Source: Mesostigma viride
Lineage: Eukaryota > Streptophyta > Mesostigmatophyceae > Mesostigmatales > Mesostigmataceae
Reading direction: 5' to 3'
Length of the DNA stretch: 64,000 nt
Assembly: GCA_009746045.1 (NCBI GenBank)
Contig: RPFO01000079.1
Span: 2,009,844 to 2,073,843 of the forward strand
Below, in pieces: positions 22,025-31,369 of the stretch (the stretch's first letter is position 1; each line of letters begins with the position of its first letter). Below the pieces are notes generated by a model. It was given only the letters and a program-made list of their open reading frames with translations. It did not search any database and was not told the origin of the DNA. The position numbers and the translations under genes were made by a program.

Positions 22025-24566
22025 TCAGCAGTCGTCGTCGTCGTCATCGTCATCGGCAAGGATGAGCGCTCGCTTCCGACGCCGGGAGGCGCCTGCGTTG
22101 TTGTTCTCCGCCACAACGTCGCTGGGTGGAACCATCTCGCGCAATCGAGCCTCGGCCAGGGTGATATCCGGCGCTTGCAACGCAGGGACGACCACACCGG
22201 GGCACCCGCAGATCTGTGCCTCCAGCTCGTGGAGAGGCACGCAAGAAACCGCGTCCTCCTCCCAACGGGCACCCCAGTACATGGCTACCATGTCGTTTTG
22301 CGTGTCGACAACAGCGACACGACCATGGTACCTGCCGTCCCGGCTTTCGGTGCGACCGTCCGCGGATGTCACACGCTCCGACGCCCAATGACACACGACT
22401 TGCCCTACGAGGTTGCGGCTGCCACTCTTGACCTGCAGCGTTACGCCTTCCCAGCATGCCTTCGCCATGCCGACGATGCCCTTCGAGCATTCAGCATCTT
22501 GCCACTTCACGACCGGGTGTTCCGCGTCATAGGGCACCTCCTTCAGCGCCTTTAGGCACTCCTTGGTGAGCTTTTCGTTCGCACCCAAGGAGACTCCATG
22601 GGGCGGCTGACCTCGCTTGCCCACCACTTGTGTCAAGACGAGGTCTGAGGCGGTGATGATCACCGTGTGCGCCGCAGTGGTTGGCGGATGGGGCCATTGC
22701 GCAATGTCTGTATTCCACGGGTGCCACGTGTCATGCAAATGCTTAGCGCGGTATACAAAGAGCTCAATAGAAGGTTGGCCGCCATCCTCCTTCGCAACCA
22801 CCTCCTTGATGATGCCAACGAGGACTGGAGTCCACGTGAGCTTCGAGTTGCAGAGAATACCAGCTGAAGGGTGCCAGTATAGAACAGCGGAGCCTTTCTC
22901 AACGCCTTGCATGCGCTTCAAGTAAGCGACCTTGGCTGCCATGGCCCTGTCTTCTGCCGCCCATTCCTGCTGTGTGTGGCCATCATGACGAACTCGGTCT
23001 ACCAGCGGGGTGACGCGCACCGCCTCTGCGTCGACCAACGCCATGAAGTGCTCTTCTTGCGTCGGTGGTGGTTCAGGCGCTGCATCGTGCTCACGCAGGG
23101 CGGAGATGTCCGCGCGAGATGGCCACGGCAAAGGGCGCCACTCCTCAGGCACCTCCTCAGGGGCATGTGGGACTTGACTTGCGAAAAAAGGCCTTGTTTG
23201 GCTTGATGGTGTCGGGCGGAAAGTACCACTGCCAGATGCCATGGGGCAACTTCTCGACCCTTGTTTTGATCGACTCCAGCTCCTTCCCCAGAAACTCCAT
23301 GTTCAATGGTGCGAAGGCTGGGGTGTCCTGCAACATCGGAATGCGGTCTGGATCCACAAGTCGGACGCCAAACAGCGGCCGCCCCTCCGCATCAAACCTG
23401 TATGGCTGTGTCATCGCCTTCCCGCACCGTGGCGCGCCTTCCTGTCGAGTCCCCGCGGGCTGCCACGGCGTCTTTTGGGACTCCGTGGTCCGGTAGGACA
23501 ACCAGGTCTCTGTGTTGCCCTGTACCTGGAAGAAGACGGCGTGGTGCACCTTCATTGAGCGACCGCGTTTTTCAGGCACCGGCTGTGCCGCTCCGCCGCT
23601 CCGCCGCTCCGCCGCCCGCCGGCTGCGCCGCCGGCCCGCCGCGCGCCGGCTGCCCCGCCCCGTAGCCCGTCGACAGGCTGCCCCGCCCCGCCGCATGCCA
23701 GCTGCGCCGGCCCGCCGCCCACGCGCGCCGGCAGCGCCGTTGGCCCCCCGCGCCGACGGCCCTGCCCCGCCGCCCGTTGACAGCCCCGCCCCGCCGCATG
23801 CCAGCTGCGCCGGCCCGCCGCCCATGCGCGCCGGCAGCGCCGCTGGCCCCCCGCGCGCCGACGGCCCTGCCCCGCCGCCCGTCGACTGCCCCGCCCCGCC
23901 GCCCGTCGACAGCCCTGCCCCGCCGCATGCAGGCTGCGCCGCCGCTGCCACCTCGCTGCGCGCTGGCTGCGCCACCTCGCCGCCCGCCGACGGCGCCGCC
24001 CCGCCGCGCACCGGCTGCCCCGCCCCGCCGCCTGTCGACTGCCCCGCCCCGCCGCATGCCAGCTGCGCCGGCCCGCCGCCCACGCGCGCCGGCAGCGCCG
24101 CTGGCCCCCCGCGCGCTGACGGCCCTGCCCCGCCGCCCGTCGACTGCCCCGCCCCGCCGCCCGTCGACAGCCCCGACCCACCGCATGCCAGGTGCGCCGG
24201 CCCGCCGCCCGCGCGCGCCGGCAGCGCCGCTGGCCCCCCGCGCGCCGACGGCCCTGCCCCGCCGCCCGTCAACAGCCCTGCCCCGACGCCCGTCGACAGC
24301 CCCGCCCCGCCGCATGCCAGCTGCGCCGGCCCGCTGCCCACGCGCGCCGGCAGCGCCGCTGGCCCTGCCCCGCCGCCCGTCGACTGCCCCGCCCCGCCGC
24401 CCGTCGACAGCCCTGCCCCGCCGCATGCCAGGTGCGCCGGCCCGCCGCCCGCGCGCACCGGCAGCGCCGCTGGCCCCCCGCGCGCCGACGGCCCTGCCCC
24501 GCCGCCCGTCGACAGCCCCGCCCCGCCGCATGCCAGCTGCGCCGGCCGGCCGCCCATGCGCGCCAT
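22025..24566 (-). CDS. Element-borne gene of unknown function, large 3' exon (frameshifted)
   Basis: Two overlapping minus-strand frames probably form one exon: 24566-23157 (469 codons) and 23242-22025 (405 codons). Losing one base from the A6 run at 23184-23189 joins them. The upstream part is a long Gly/Ala/Arg low-complexity tract made by GC-rich ~105-bp repeats, then unique sequence (FFQVQGNTETWLSYRTTESQ, LPHGIWQWYFPPDT). The downstream part is non-repetitive (VLYWHPSAGILCNSKLTWTP, RYHGRVAVVDTQNDMVAMYW) and ends in an acidic DDDDDDDD tail after a basic RRRKR. The HGRVAVVD..MVAMYW stretch is reminiscent of a small Tudor- or BAH-like barrel, but that is a guess. Codon third positions are strongly GC. 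No transposase signature was found. Confidence 0.5.
23600..24560. repeat. GC-rich ~105-bp tandem repeat within coding region
   Basis: About eight imperfect units built from CCGCATGCCAGCTGCGCCGG, GCCCACGCGCGCCGGCAGCG and CCCCGCCGCCCGTCGAC. All frames are open on both strands. Segment C (from 43816) starts within this repeat. Confidence 0.85.
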
Positions 24567-25720
24567 GCGCTTCGCAGGTCCATTGGGATCATGAGGCCTG
24601 CGCAGAATCTCACCTCGGAGGCCCGTGCTACTTCTAGTAAGATGCTTGCATTTTCAATGCGTCACCTATATGCAGGCATAGAGGGTGGTACATGGCGCTA
24701 GACTCATCAAGGGATAGGAGCCATGCCCTCAGCAATTACTCACCTCCTGGCCCTTGCTGTTGCGGTCTCGGATGAAGATGATGGTCTACACGCCGCCGCA
24801 TGCAAACAAGGAATGAGAGACAAAGCCGTGCGAGGCCAATATGGGCACAGTGAGAGAAACAAGTCGACGCGAACCTACATCACGAGTGTCAGCGAAGGGG
24901 ACCCATGGGAGAAGTCTCCCTCCCATGGTATCATTCACGGACACACGCAGCGGCCATGGGAACAGCCAAAACAGCAGGTTCACACACGCAAGGGCAACGA
25001 CCTGCAGTGCCTGACCAGCATGTCGGTCAGTTGTGATTGGCAAGGCAGAGCCACACACACCAGGTACACGCTGCATGGGCAGGGAAGACGCTCTTACATG
25101 AGAAAAAGCGAGGAAACGTGCGCGAGAAGGATATTAAGAGCGATCCGCGCTAGAAGGATGCTACAATAGCATCATATATTCAAGAATTAGCAAAGAAAGA
25201 TGTAGAAAAGAGACAAAAGAAAGAAATACGAGAGAAAGCAAAGACAGGGAGCTGCCAAACAGGGCAGACAAAAGGTTACGAGCGGCAAGAGTTGTGAACG
25301 CTGCACTTGATTGCTTTCTCTGACTTGTCAACTGCGAAGAGTGACTGACTTACCTCTCTGGAAATGGTATGCTCAGCATCCCATGGTAATGAAATGGTGA
25401 GCTATGCTGTCAGACATGCCTATATAACATAGCTACCCTAGGGTCCTAATACAAAACTAGAAATCAAACCATACCGTGAGTTTCCCGGCTCGCACGGCCT
25501 CCTCCCTTTGTGCCGACGCCTGCAAACACAACGGGCCGTGGAGGAGGGTGGAAAGGTGGGCAAGTGTGGAGGAGTTTGGGGGGGACCGGGTTGAGCAGCG
25601 GTGGGGGAAAGATGTGCCGGTCATGATGTTGTCAACTACAGCTGTTGTATCGTGATTCACCTTCAATAAGTCTACTGTTCTACATCCGGTGGTGGATGGA
25701 CACAAGCAATAAAGGCCCCG
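24567..25720 (-). other. Likely upstream exons and introns of the minus-strand element gene
   Basis: Several GT-AG-bounded minus-strand pieces look like short exons. One is about 25525-25480 (ASAQREEAVRAGKLT after TGTTTGCAG). A second is about 25407-25355 (HSSPFHYHGMLSIPFPE, donor AGAG|GTAAGT). A third is about 24788-24747 (TIIFIRDRNSKGQE, donor GAG|GTGAGT). They lie directly upstream of the large exon ending at 22025. Exon limits are by eye and the initiation codon was not located; a Met at 25705 is one option. The 148-codon plus-strand frame at 24723-25169 is not supported. Confidence 0.35.
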
Positions 25721-26035
25721 CCCACAACTCAGATTTCTTTAGAAAATCTACTGATCTACATTCGATGGCGCCTTCACAGAAGCAGGAAACTCCGCCCACC
25801 GGTCAAATGTGACGCCCAACAAAGCCCCAACTTATTTCTTCAAGAAGTATACTGTTTTACATCCGGTAGTGCTTGGACAGAAGCAATATATAATAATATA
25901 AAGCCCGCCCACAAATCGGATTTCTTTACGAAAAACCTGTTTTACATTCGATGGGGTCTTGACAGATTCAAGCAGCAATACTCGTTTCTACCTGCGTGCG
26001 ACTGCAGCGGCCGAGTGCTGCAACTTGCCTTCACG
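25721..26035. repeat. Three diverged ~75-bp repeats
   Basis: Three copies of a block with CTACTGTTCTACATCCGGTGG, GGACAGAAGCA and CCGCCCACAAATC lie between 25660 and 25960. This may be the promoter side of the minus-strand gene. No gene seen. Confidence 0.5.
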
Positions 26036-27265
26036 TCCCAGTCTTCACGTGTCAGTCCTGGTCTTCACGTCTTCACGTCTTCACGTCTTCACGTCTTCAC
26101 GTCTTCACGTCTTCACGTCTTCACGACTTCACCTGAACTTGCGGCGTATCGTATCTTTGATACCTTGCATGCACGTCTTCACGTCTTCACGTCTTCACCG
26201 CGTCTTCACCTGTCTTCACCACGTCTTCACGTCTTCGCGTCTTCACGTCTTCACGGCTTCACCTGAACACCTGAACTTCACCTGAACTTGCCGTATCGTG
26301 TCTTCACGTCTTCACGTCTTCACGTCTTCACGTCTTCACCGCGTCTTCACCTGTCTTCACCACGTCTTCACGGCTTCACGGCTTCACGTCTTCACGGCTT
26401 CACCTGAACACCTGAACTTCACCTGAACTTGCCGTATCGTGTCTTCACGTCTTCACGTCTTCACGTCTTCACGTCTTCACGTCTTCACCGCGTCTTCACC
26501 TGTCTTCACCACGTCTTCACGTCTTCGCGTCTTCACGTCTTCACGGCTTCACCTGAACACCTGAACTTCACCTGAACTTGCCGTATCGTGTCTTCACGTC
26601 TTCACGTCTTCACGTCTTCACGTCTTCACCGCGTCTTCACCTGTCTTCACCACGTCTTCACGGCTTCACGGCTTCACGTCTTCACGGCTTCACCTGAACA
26701 CCTGAACTTCACCTGAACTTGCCGTATCGTGTCTTCACGTCTTCACGTCTTCACGTCTTCACGTCTTCACGTCTTCACCGCGTCTTCACCTGTCTTCACC
26801 ACGTCTTCACGGCTTCACGGCTTCACGTCTTCACGGCTTCACCTGAACACCTGAACTTCACCTGAACTTGCCGTATCGTGTCTTCACGTCTTCACGTCTT
26901 CACGTCTTCACGTCTTCACGTCTTCACCGCGTCTTCACCTGTCTTCACCACGTCTTCACGGCCTCACGGCTTCACGTCTTCACGGCTTCACCTGAACACC
27001 TGAACTTCACCTGAACTTGCCGTATCGTGTCTTCACGTCTTCACGTCTTCACGTCTTCACGTCTTCACGTCTTCACCGCGTCTTCACCTGTCTTCACCAC
27101 GTCTTCACGGCTTCACGGCTTCACGTCTTCACGGCTTCACCTGAACACCTGAACTTCACCTGAACTTGCCGTATCGTGTCTTCACGTCTTCACGTCTTCA
27201 CGTCTTCACGTCTTCACCGCGTCTTCACCTGTCTTCACCACGTCTTCACGGCTTCACCTGAACAC
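26036..27265. repeat. GTCTTCAC octamer minisatellite with ~150-bp higher-order unit
   Basis: The octamer GTCTTCAC is repeated in blocks, separated about every 140-150 bases by ACACCTGAACTTCACC and CTTGCCGTATCGTG. About seven higher-order units are present. Copies: 36345-37265 (noisy) and 45900-47130. Confidence 0.95.
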
Positions 27266-27438
27266 CTGAACTTTGCGTATCGTATCTTTCATACATTGCA
27301 TCATTTGCATGCCTTGGAGCTGCACGTCTTCAAGCAGTGTCACCCAGTTCCCGCTTGATTCAAATGCACTTCGCGCTTGAATTCGTGACTTCGCCCCGCT
27401 CAAGGTGGAAAGAATGATGGGCACTAGCCACGGGAACT

Positions 27439-27786
27439 ATGCCCGATGCTGATAGCCGAAGCGATGACATGGACGAATTGATTGATTTGTGTTATGCCGG
27501 GGACGATTGTAGAAAATGGGTGCTAGGAAAGAAATCTGGTGCCATGAAAGTAGATTTTTTGGCCGGTGCAAACCACCAATGCGCCGGCCGATGTGGCAAG
27601 GTCCTGCACGGCAGCCAGAGCGCACCCAGCCAGAGCGTACCCAGCCGCTGCCGCCGCCGACCCCCGTACTGGTGGGCGTGGAACAGACGATGAGAGAGAT
27701 GCAACGAGCTATGGAGAACCAAAGCAAGAAGGTTGAAGAGCTTGGTTTGCAGCTGCGTCAAGAGGTGCAGAAACAAGTGGTCCAGC

Positions 27787-27825
<39 letters not shown>

Positions 27826-27862
27826 TGCAGCAGCAACTGCAGCAGCAACTGCAGCAACAACT

Positions 27863-27925
<63 letters not shown>

Positions 27926-29339
27926 CTTCAGTTCCCGCAGGCAGCGTCGGCAATGTCGCAGTTTCCACAGGCATTGTCGGCACTGCAGCAGTTTTCGCAG
28001 GGACCGTCGGCAGCAGAGCAGTTCCCGCAGGGATCATCGGTGGTGCAGCAGTTCTTTGTGAGTCATTCGTGTAGTGTTGAGTGGGTGGGGTGGGGGGTGT
28101 GTGTGGGGGGGGGGTGTAGGGGGGTTTGACTGTGTGACTGCGTGGCTGCTTGGCTGGAAAGGAGGGTGCGTGGCTGTGTGGCTGCGTGGCTGCGCTGCTG
28201 CGTGGCTGCGTGGCTGCGTGGCTGCGTGGCTGCGTGGCTGCGCTGCTGCGTGGCTGCGTGGCTGCGTGGCTGTGTGGCTGCGTGGCTGCGCTGCTGCGTG
28301 GCTGCGTGGCTGCGCTGCTGCGTGGCTGCGTGGCTGGAAAGGAGGGTGCGTGGCTGTGTGGCTGCGTGGCTGCGCTGCTGCGTGGCTGCGTGGCTGCTTG
28401 GCTGGAAAGGAGGGTGCGTGGCTGTGTGGCTGCGTGGCTGCGCTGCTGCGTGGCTGCGTGGCTGCGTGGCTGCGTGGCTGCGTGGCTGCGTGGCTGCGTG
28501 GCTGCGTGGCTGCGTGGCTGCGTGGCTGGAAAGGAGGGTGCGTGGCTGTGTGGCTGCGTGGCTGCGCTGCTGCGTGGCTGCGTGGCTGCGTGGCTGCGCT
28601 GCTGCGTGGCTGCGTGGCTGCGTGGCTGCGTGGCTGTGTGGCTGCGTGGCTGCGCTGCTGCGTGGCTGCGTGGCTGCGTGGCTGCTTGGCTGGAAAGGAG
28701 GGTGCGTGGCTGTGTGGCTGCGTGGCTGCGCTGCTGCGTGGCTGCGTGGCTGCGTGGCTGGAAAGGAGGGTGCGTGGCTGTGTGGCTGCGTGGCTGCGCT
28801 GCTGCGTGGCTGCGTGGCTGCGTGGCTGCGTGGCTGCTTGGCTGGAAAGGAGGGTGCGTGGCTGTGTGGCTGCGTGTAGCTGCGCTGCTGCGTGGCTGCG
28901 TGGCTGCGTGGCTGCGTGGCTGCGTGGCTGCGTGGCTGCGTGGCTGGAAAGGAGGGTGCGTGGCTGTGTGGCTGCGTGGCTGCGCTGCTGCGTGGCTGCG
29001 TGGCTGCGTGGCTGCGTGGCTGGCTGGGGGGGGGGGGGGTGCCGGGTGCGTGGATGCGTGGATGTGTGGCTGGGTGGGTGCGTCACTGCGTGGCTGGCTG
29101 GCTCTGTGGCTGCGTGGGCGGCTGGATGGCCGGGTCAGCGTGGCTTCGTGTTCAATGGGATGCTAATATGTTGTTGCCTTTGGATGCCACAGTTCATGGA
29201 TTCTTTTGTTCACATGCAGGTGCTGCCGTCTTCCCCATCGACGTCGTCAAGACCGATGTCGCCAAGAAGGATGATGCAATCACTCTCGGCCATGTTTAAC
29301 TCATGTGGGCCTTCATGGCCATACGGGAAATATTATTGA
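27439..29339 (+). CDS. Candidate Gln-rich coiled-coil gene with minisatellite intron
   Basis: The first frame starts at ATG 27439 (MPDADSRSDDMDELIDLCYA). The next frame, overlapping from about 27580, reads GVEQTMREMQRAMENQSKKV, then VQKQVVQLEQQ, and enters a CAG-encoded poly-Gln run. This looks like a coiled coil. After the run a third frame has a regular ten-residue repeat (QFPQALSALQ, QFSQGPSAAE, QFPQGSSVVQ). A canonical donor follows at 28057 (TTCTTT|GTGAGT). An acceptor at about 29219 (CACATGCAG|GTG) opens an in-phase last exon VLPSSPSTSSRPM... to the stop at 29339. The 1.16-kb intron is almost entirely minisatellite. Two frame changes, one near the CAG run, mean sequence error, missed introns or decay. 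An alternative last-exon frame (FPIDVVKTDVAKKDDAITL, stop 29299) is also attractive. Function unknown. Confidence 0.4.
27793..27925 (+). repeat. (CAG)n microsatellite
   Basis: About 130 bases of CAG with a few CAACTG interruptions, translated as poly-Gln in the candidate gene. The segment B copy (37773-37907) has indels that shift the frame. Confidence 0.95.
28140..29040. repeat. TGCGTGGC octamer minisatellite with higher-order units
   Basis: Octamers TGCGTGGC and TGCGCTGC recur in blocks separated by GCTGGAAAGGAGGGTGCG. Every frame is open on both strands, so the long AWLRGCVA and Thr/Gln/Arg/Ser-rich frames are repeat translations. It fills the proposed intron of the Gln-rich gene. Confidence 0.95.
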
Positions 29340-29810
29340 ATCAGTTCTTTGACACTGAGTTGGCACTACGCAACACCTTTGATGCACATGAGTGCAGGGC
29401 GCATGTGTTGAAACCATGCAACCATGGCGATCCCTCAAAAAGTTTGGTTATGTAATAAGTGACACAATTATTCCGGACGTATGATGGCCCAACGTCCTGT
29501 AAGGTTGAGTTGTCTTGGAGGAGGAGCGTGATGACCGCGGAAGCCGCGTGGGTGTCTGTAGTGCTATATCTTGAAGATGTACGGTCTTGGAAGAGTTATG
29601 GTCTTGGAATCATATAATAATGAACTTGGAATAAAGTTGCGGGCAGCCTTCAATTGGCATATGTTGTCTCATTGATGTTGTCTCATTGCGTTAATGGGTC
29701 AATTGTCTTAGTTTATATAATGTATATCTTGGGAAACTCATTGCTTCAATAAAATGCATGCTAGGCGCAATCAACCCCCACAAACACATCTGAAAACTGC
29801 ACAGTGCATC
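29340..29810. other. 3' flank of the Gln-rich gene, no other gene
   Basis: AT-richer sequence with AATAAA at about 29632 and 29750 and a short direct repeat TGTTGTCTCATTG. This is plausibly the 3' UTR and right interior of the TIR element. Confidence 0.5.
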
Positions 29811-29859
29811 AAATGTATCCTAGACAAAAAAATGTATCCTAATCCGGTAAAACCACCCC
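29811..29859. repeat. Right terminal inverted repeat of the 9.1-kb element
   Basis: 29830-29859 is the exact inverse of 20722-20751 and is preceded by a second AAATGTATCCTA copy (29811-29822). Confidence 0.85.
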
Positions 29860-29860
29860 T

Positions 29861-30949
29861 GCGGAGGGCACCACTCCACCATTCCCCCTTCACCACGGGG
29901 TGTGGCAAGGTTGTGTCCTGTCCCCATACCTGTTCATTATTGTCGTGGATCACGTCATGCGCCGGGCACGTGCGCGCTTTACTGCTCTTAAGGGGTTCGA
30001 GCCAGGCTTGGACATCCTTAACGTGAAAGAGCACGGCGGGGTTAGACCTGGTTACCGCCTTGCCGACCTGATTTATGCGGATGATACCACCCTCATCGAG
30101 AGCCCCGAGCACATTCAGACCTGGCTGGACTGCCTGGGCCTGGAGGCACGGGCGGTGGGGCTGGAGATTAGTGTCAAAACTGAGGCGATGGTGATAGGGG
30201 CATCCAGTAAACCACCGCTGCCGCGCCTGCTCGACGGGACGGAGGTCCCGTTCCGCGACCGCTTCAAGCTGTTGGGGAGCTGGCTTCCTGACACCGCCGA
30301 CGATGTGGACACCCGCATCGGCCTTGCCTGGGCCAAGCTCCGTTCGCTCACACCCTACTGGCGCTCGAAGGGCCTGGACGGGCACCGCAAGCGCATGCTC
30401 TTCAAGGTCCTCGTCCTCACGGTGCTCACGTATGGCGCCGAGGCGTGGACCCTCCCACCCAAACTGGCAGCTCGGCTCGACGGCACAGTTTACAGGATGC
30501 TCCGGCAGGTCCTTAATGTAGGTTTTTCCGAGCGTCCGTCATCAGAGTCTTTGTATCATGGCATGCCTCGTGTTTCGGACGAGATTAGGCAGCGTAGGAT
30601 AGCATTTGTAGGACACCTTGCCCGCACCAGCCAGGTCGACACCACCCTTGGTCTGGCCGGCCCCCAGCGGCTTGGACAGCCAGGGCGGCACATTCTGACC
30701 TGGCCTGGCCCCAAGGACGTTCCCAAAAGGGTAGGGAATTAACCTGTCACCAACTACGTTCAGATGTTGCTGGACGACCTAGTGGTCCCAGCCCAGTTTG
30801 AGCACCGCATCCACTCTCTCTCCCGTCTTTGGACTGCCATGCAGGACAAGACGCGGTGGAAGAAGATTGTCAAGGCGCACACGCCCGACCCTGTGGGCAA
30901 GCCACCTCCTCCCAAGCGGAGGAGGCGTTTTGATGAGCAGTGCAGTTAG
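29861..30949 (+). pseudogene. LINE reverse transcriptase, 3' part and ORF2 C terminus
   Basis: The frame continues the reverse transcriptase begun at 20479. It holds motif B (GVWQGCVLSPYLF), motif C with the catalytic aspartates (IYADDTTLIES), motif D (SVKTEAMVIG) and motif E (FKLLGSWL), then the thumb (LTYGAEAWTLPPKLAARLDG). The frame is open to a single TAA at 30740-30742 and resumes in the same frame (NYVQMLLDDLVVPAQFEHRI) to 30949, ending in a basic KRRRRFDEQCS. ORF2 is therefore damaged here by only two lesions, the 9.1-kb insertion and one nonsense codon. Non-LTR elements use this protein for target-primed reverse transcription. Confidence 0.9.
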
Positions 30950-31066
30950 GATTTTCTAGATAGAGTTAGGACAGTTCGATCACGCGGCTTCCTCCATCCA
31001 TCATGAAATATGTGCTACATGACCTCCCCACGGAGGCATGTTATAATTTAATTTAATTTAATTTAA
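30950..31066 (+). other. LINE 3' UTR, terminal hairpin and AATTT tail
   Basis: A very short 3' UTR ends with the hairpin at 31017-31041: outer ACATG/CATGT, one bulged A, inner CCTCC/GGAGG, loop CCAC. It is followed by a TAATT tail (31042-31066). The hairpin recurs at many LINE tails in the window. Confidence 0.75.
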
Positions 31067-31369
31067 TCGCCAACTTACACCTACAGTCATCCGCAAAAGT
31101 TCTCCTTTCCGGGGAGTGATGCAAGCCTTTCGGATTTGGTACTAGATAAATCACTCGAGATCTGTGTGTAGGAGTACTACACACGTGTCCACTCGAGACT
31201 TGTTCAGTCTCGAAACGTGAGACGGGCTGAACACGGCTGGATCCTTCTTTATTAGATGGGGGCGTAGCCGGTTACTATCGAAATCAGCCGTATAGTGCCT
31301 GTCGTAGGCGGGCATGTACAAGGCCACGGTCTAACTATTCTACACTACTGCTGCTGTATTCGGACCCTA
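31067..31369. other. Probable 3' UTR of the ORF1-type element, no gene
   Basis: Contains GAGACTTGTTCAGTCTCGAAACGTGAG (inverted pieces GAGAC/GTCTC). The last 90 bases match the ORF1-only 3' UTR at 62820-62890 (CCTGTAGGAGG..ACATGTACATGGCCACGGTC). Confidence 0.45.

Larger units (their letters stand above)
20722..29859. mobile_element. 9138-bp DNA transposon with perfect 30-bp TIRs, inserted in LINE RT
   Basis: The first 30 bases (20722-20751, starting GGGGTGGTTTTACCGGATTA) are the exact inverse of 29830-29859. Subterminal AGGATACATTTG copies occur in both orientations at the left end (20741-20752 and inverted 20761-20772) and twice at the right end (29811-29822, 29830-29841). The element interrupts a LINE reverse transcriptase. 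Rejoining the flanks with one T (or CT) counted once keeps that frame open, so the target duplication appears to be only 1-2 bp, or 3 bp with a mismatch. Inside are a minus-strand multi-exon gene, a plus-strand Gln-rich gene and several minisatellites. No known transposase family was recognised, so the superfamily is open. Confidence 0.8.

Noticed and set aside
22617-24637. Plus-strand Ala/Pro/Arg-rich frames up to 360 codons
   Set aside because: Antisense to the minus-strand gene and to a GC-rich tandem repeat without stops.
28074-29339. Frames of 245-421 codons rich in AWLRGC (plus) or Thr/Gln/Arg/Ser (minus)
   Set aside because: Octamer minisatellite open in all frames. The same frames in segment B are scrambled, and no non-repeat domain is attached except the short last-exon piece.
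20479-30949. Group II intron or retroviral origin for the reverse transcriptase
   Set aside because: Motif order and spacing, a basic C terminus and microsatellite tails with target duplications fit a non-LTR LINE. No LTRs, protease or integrase are visible.
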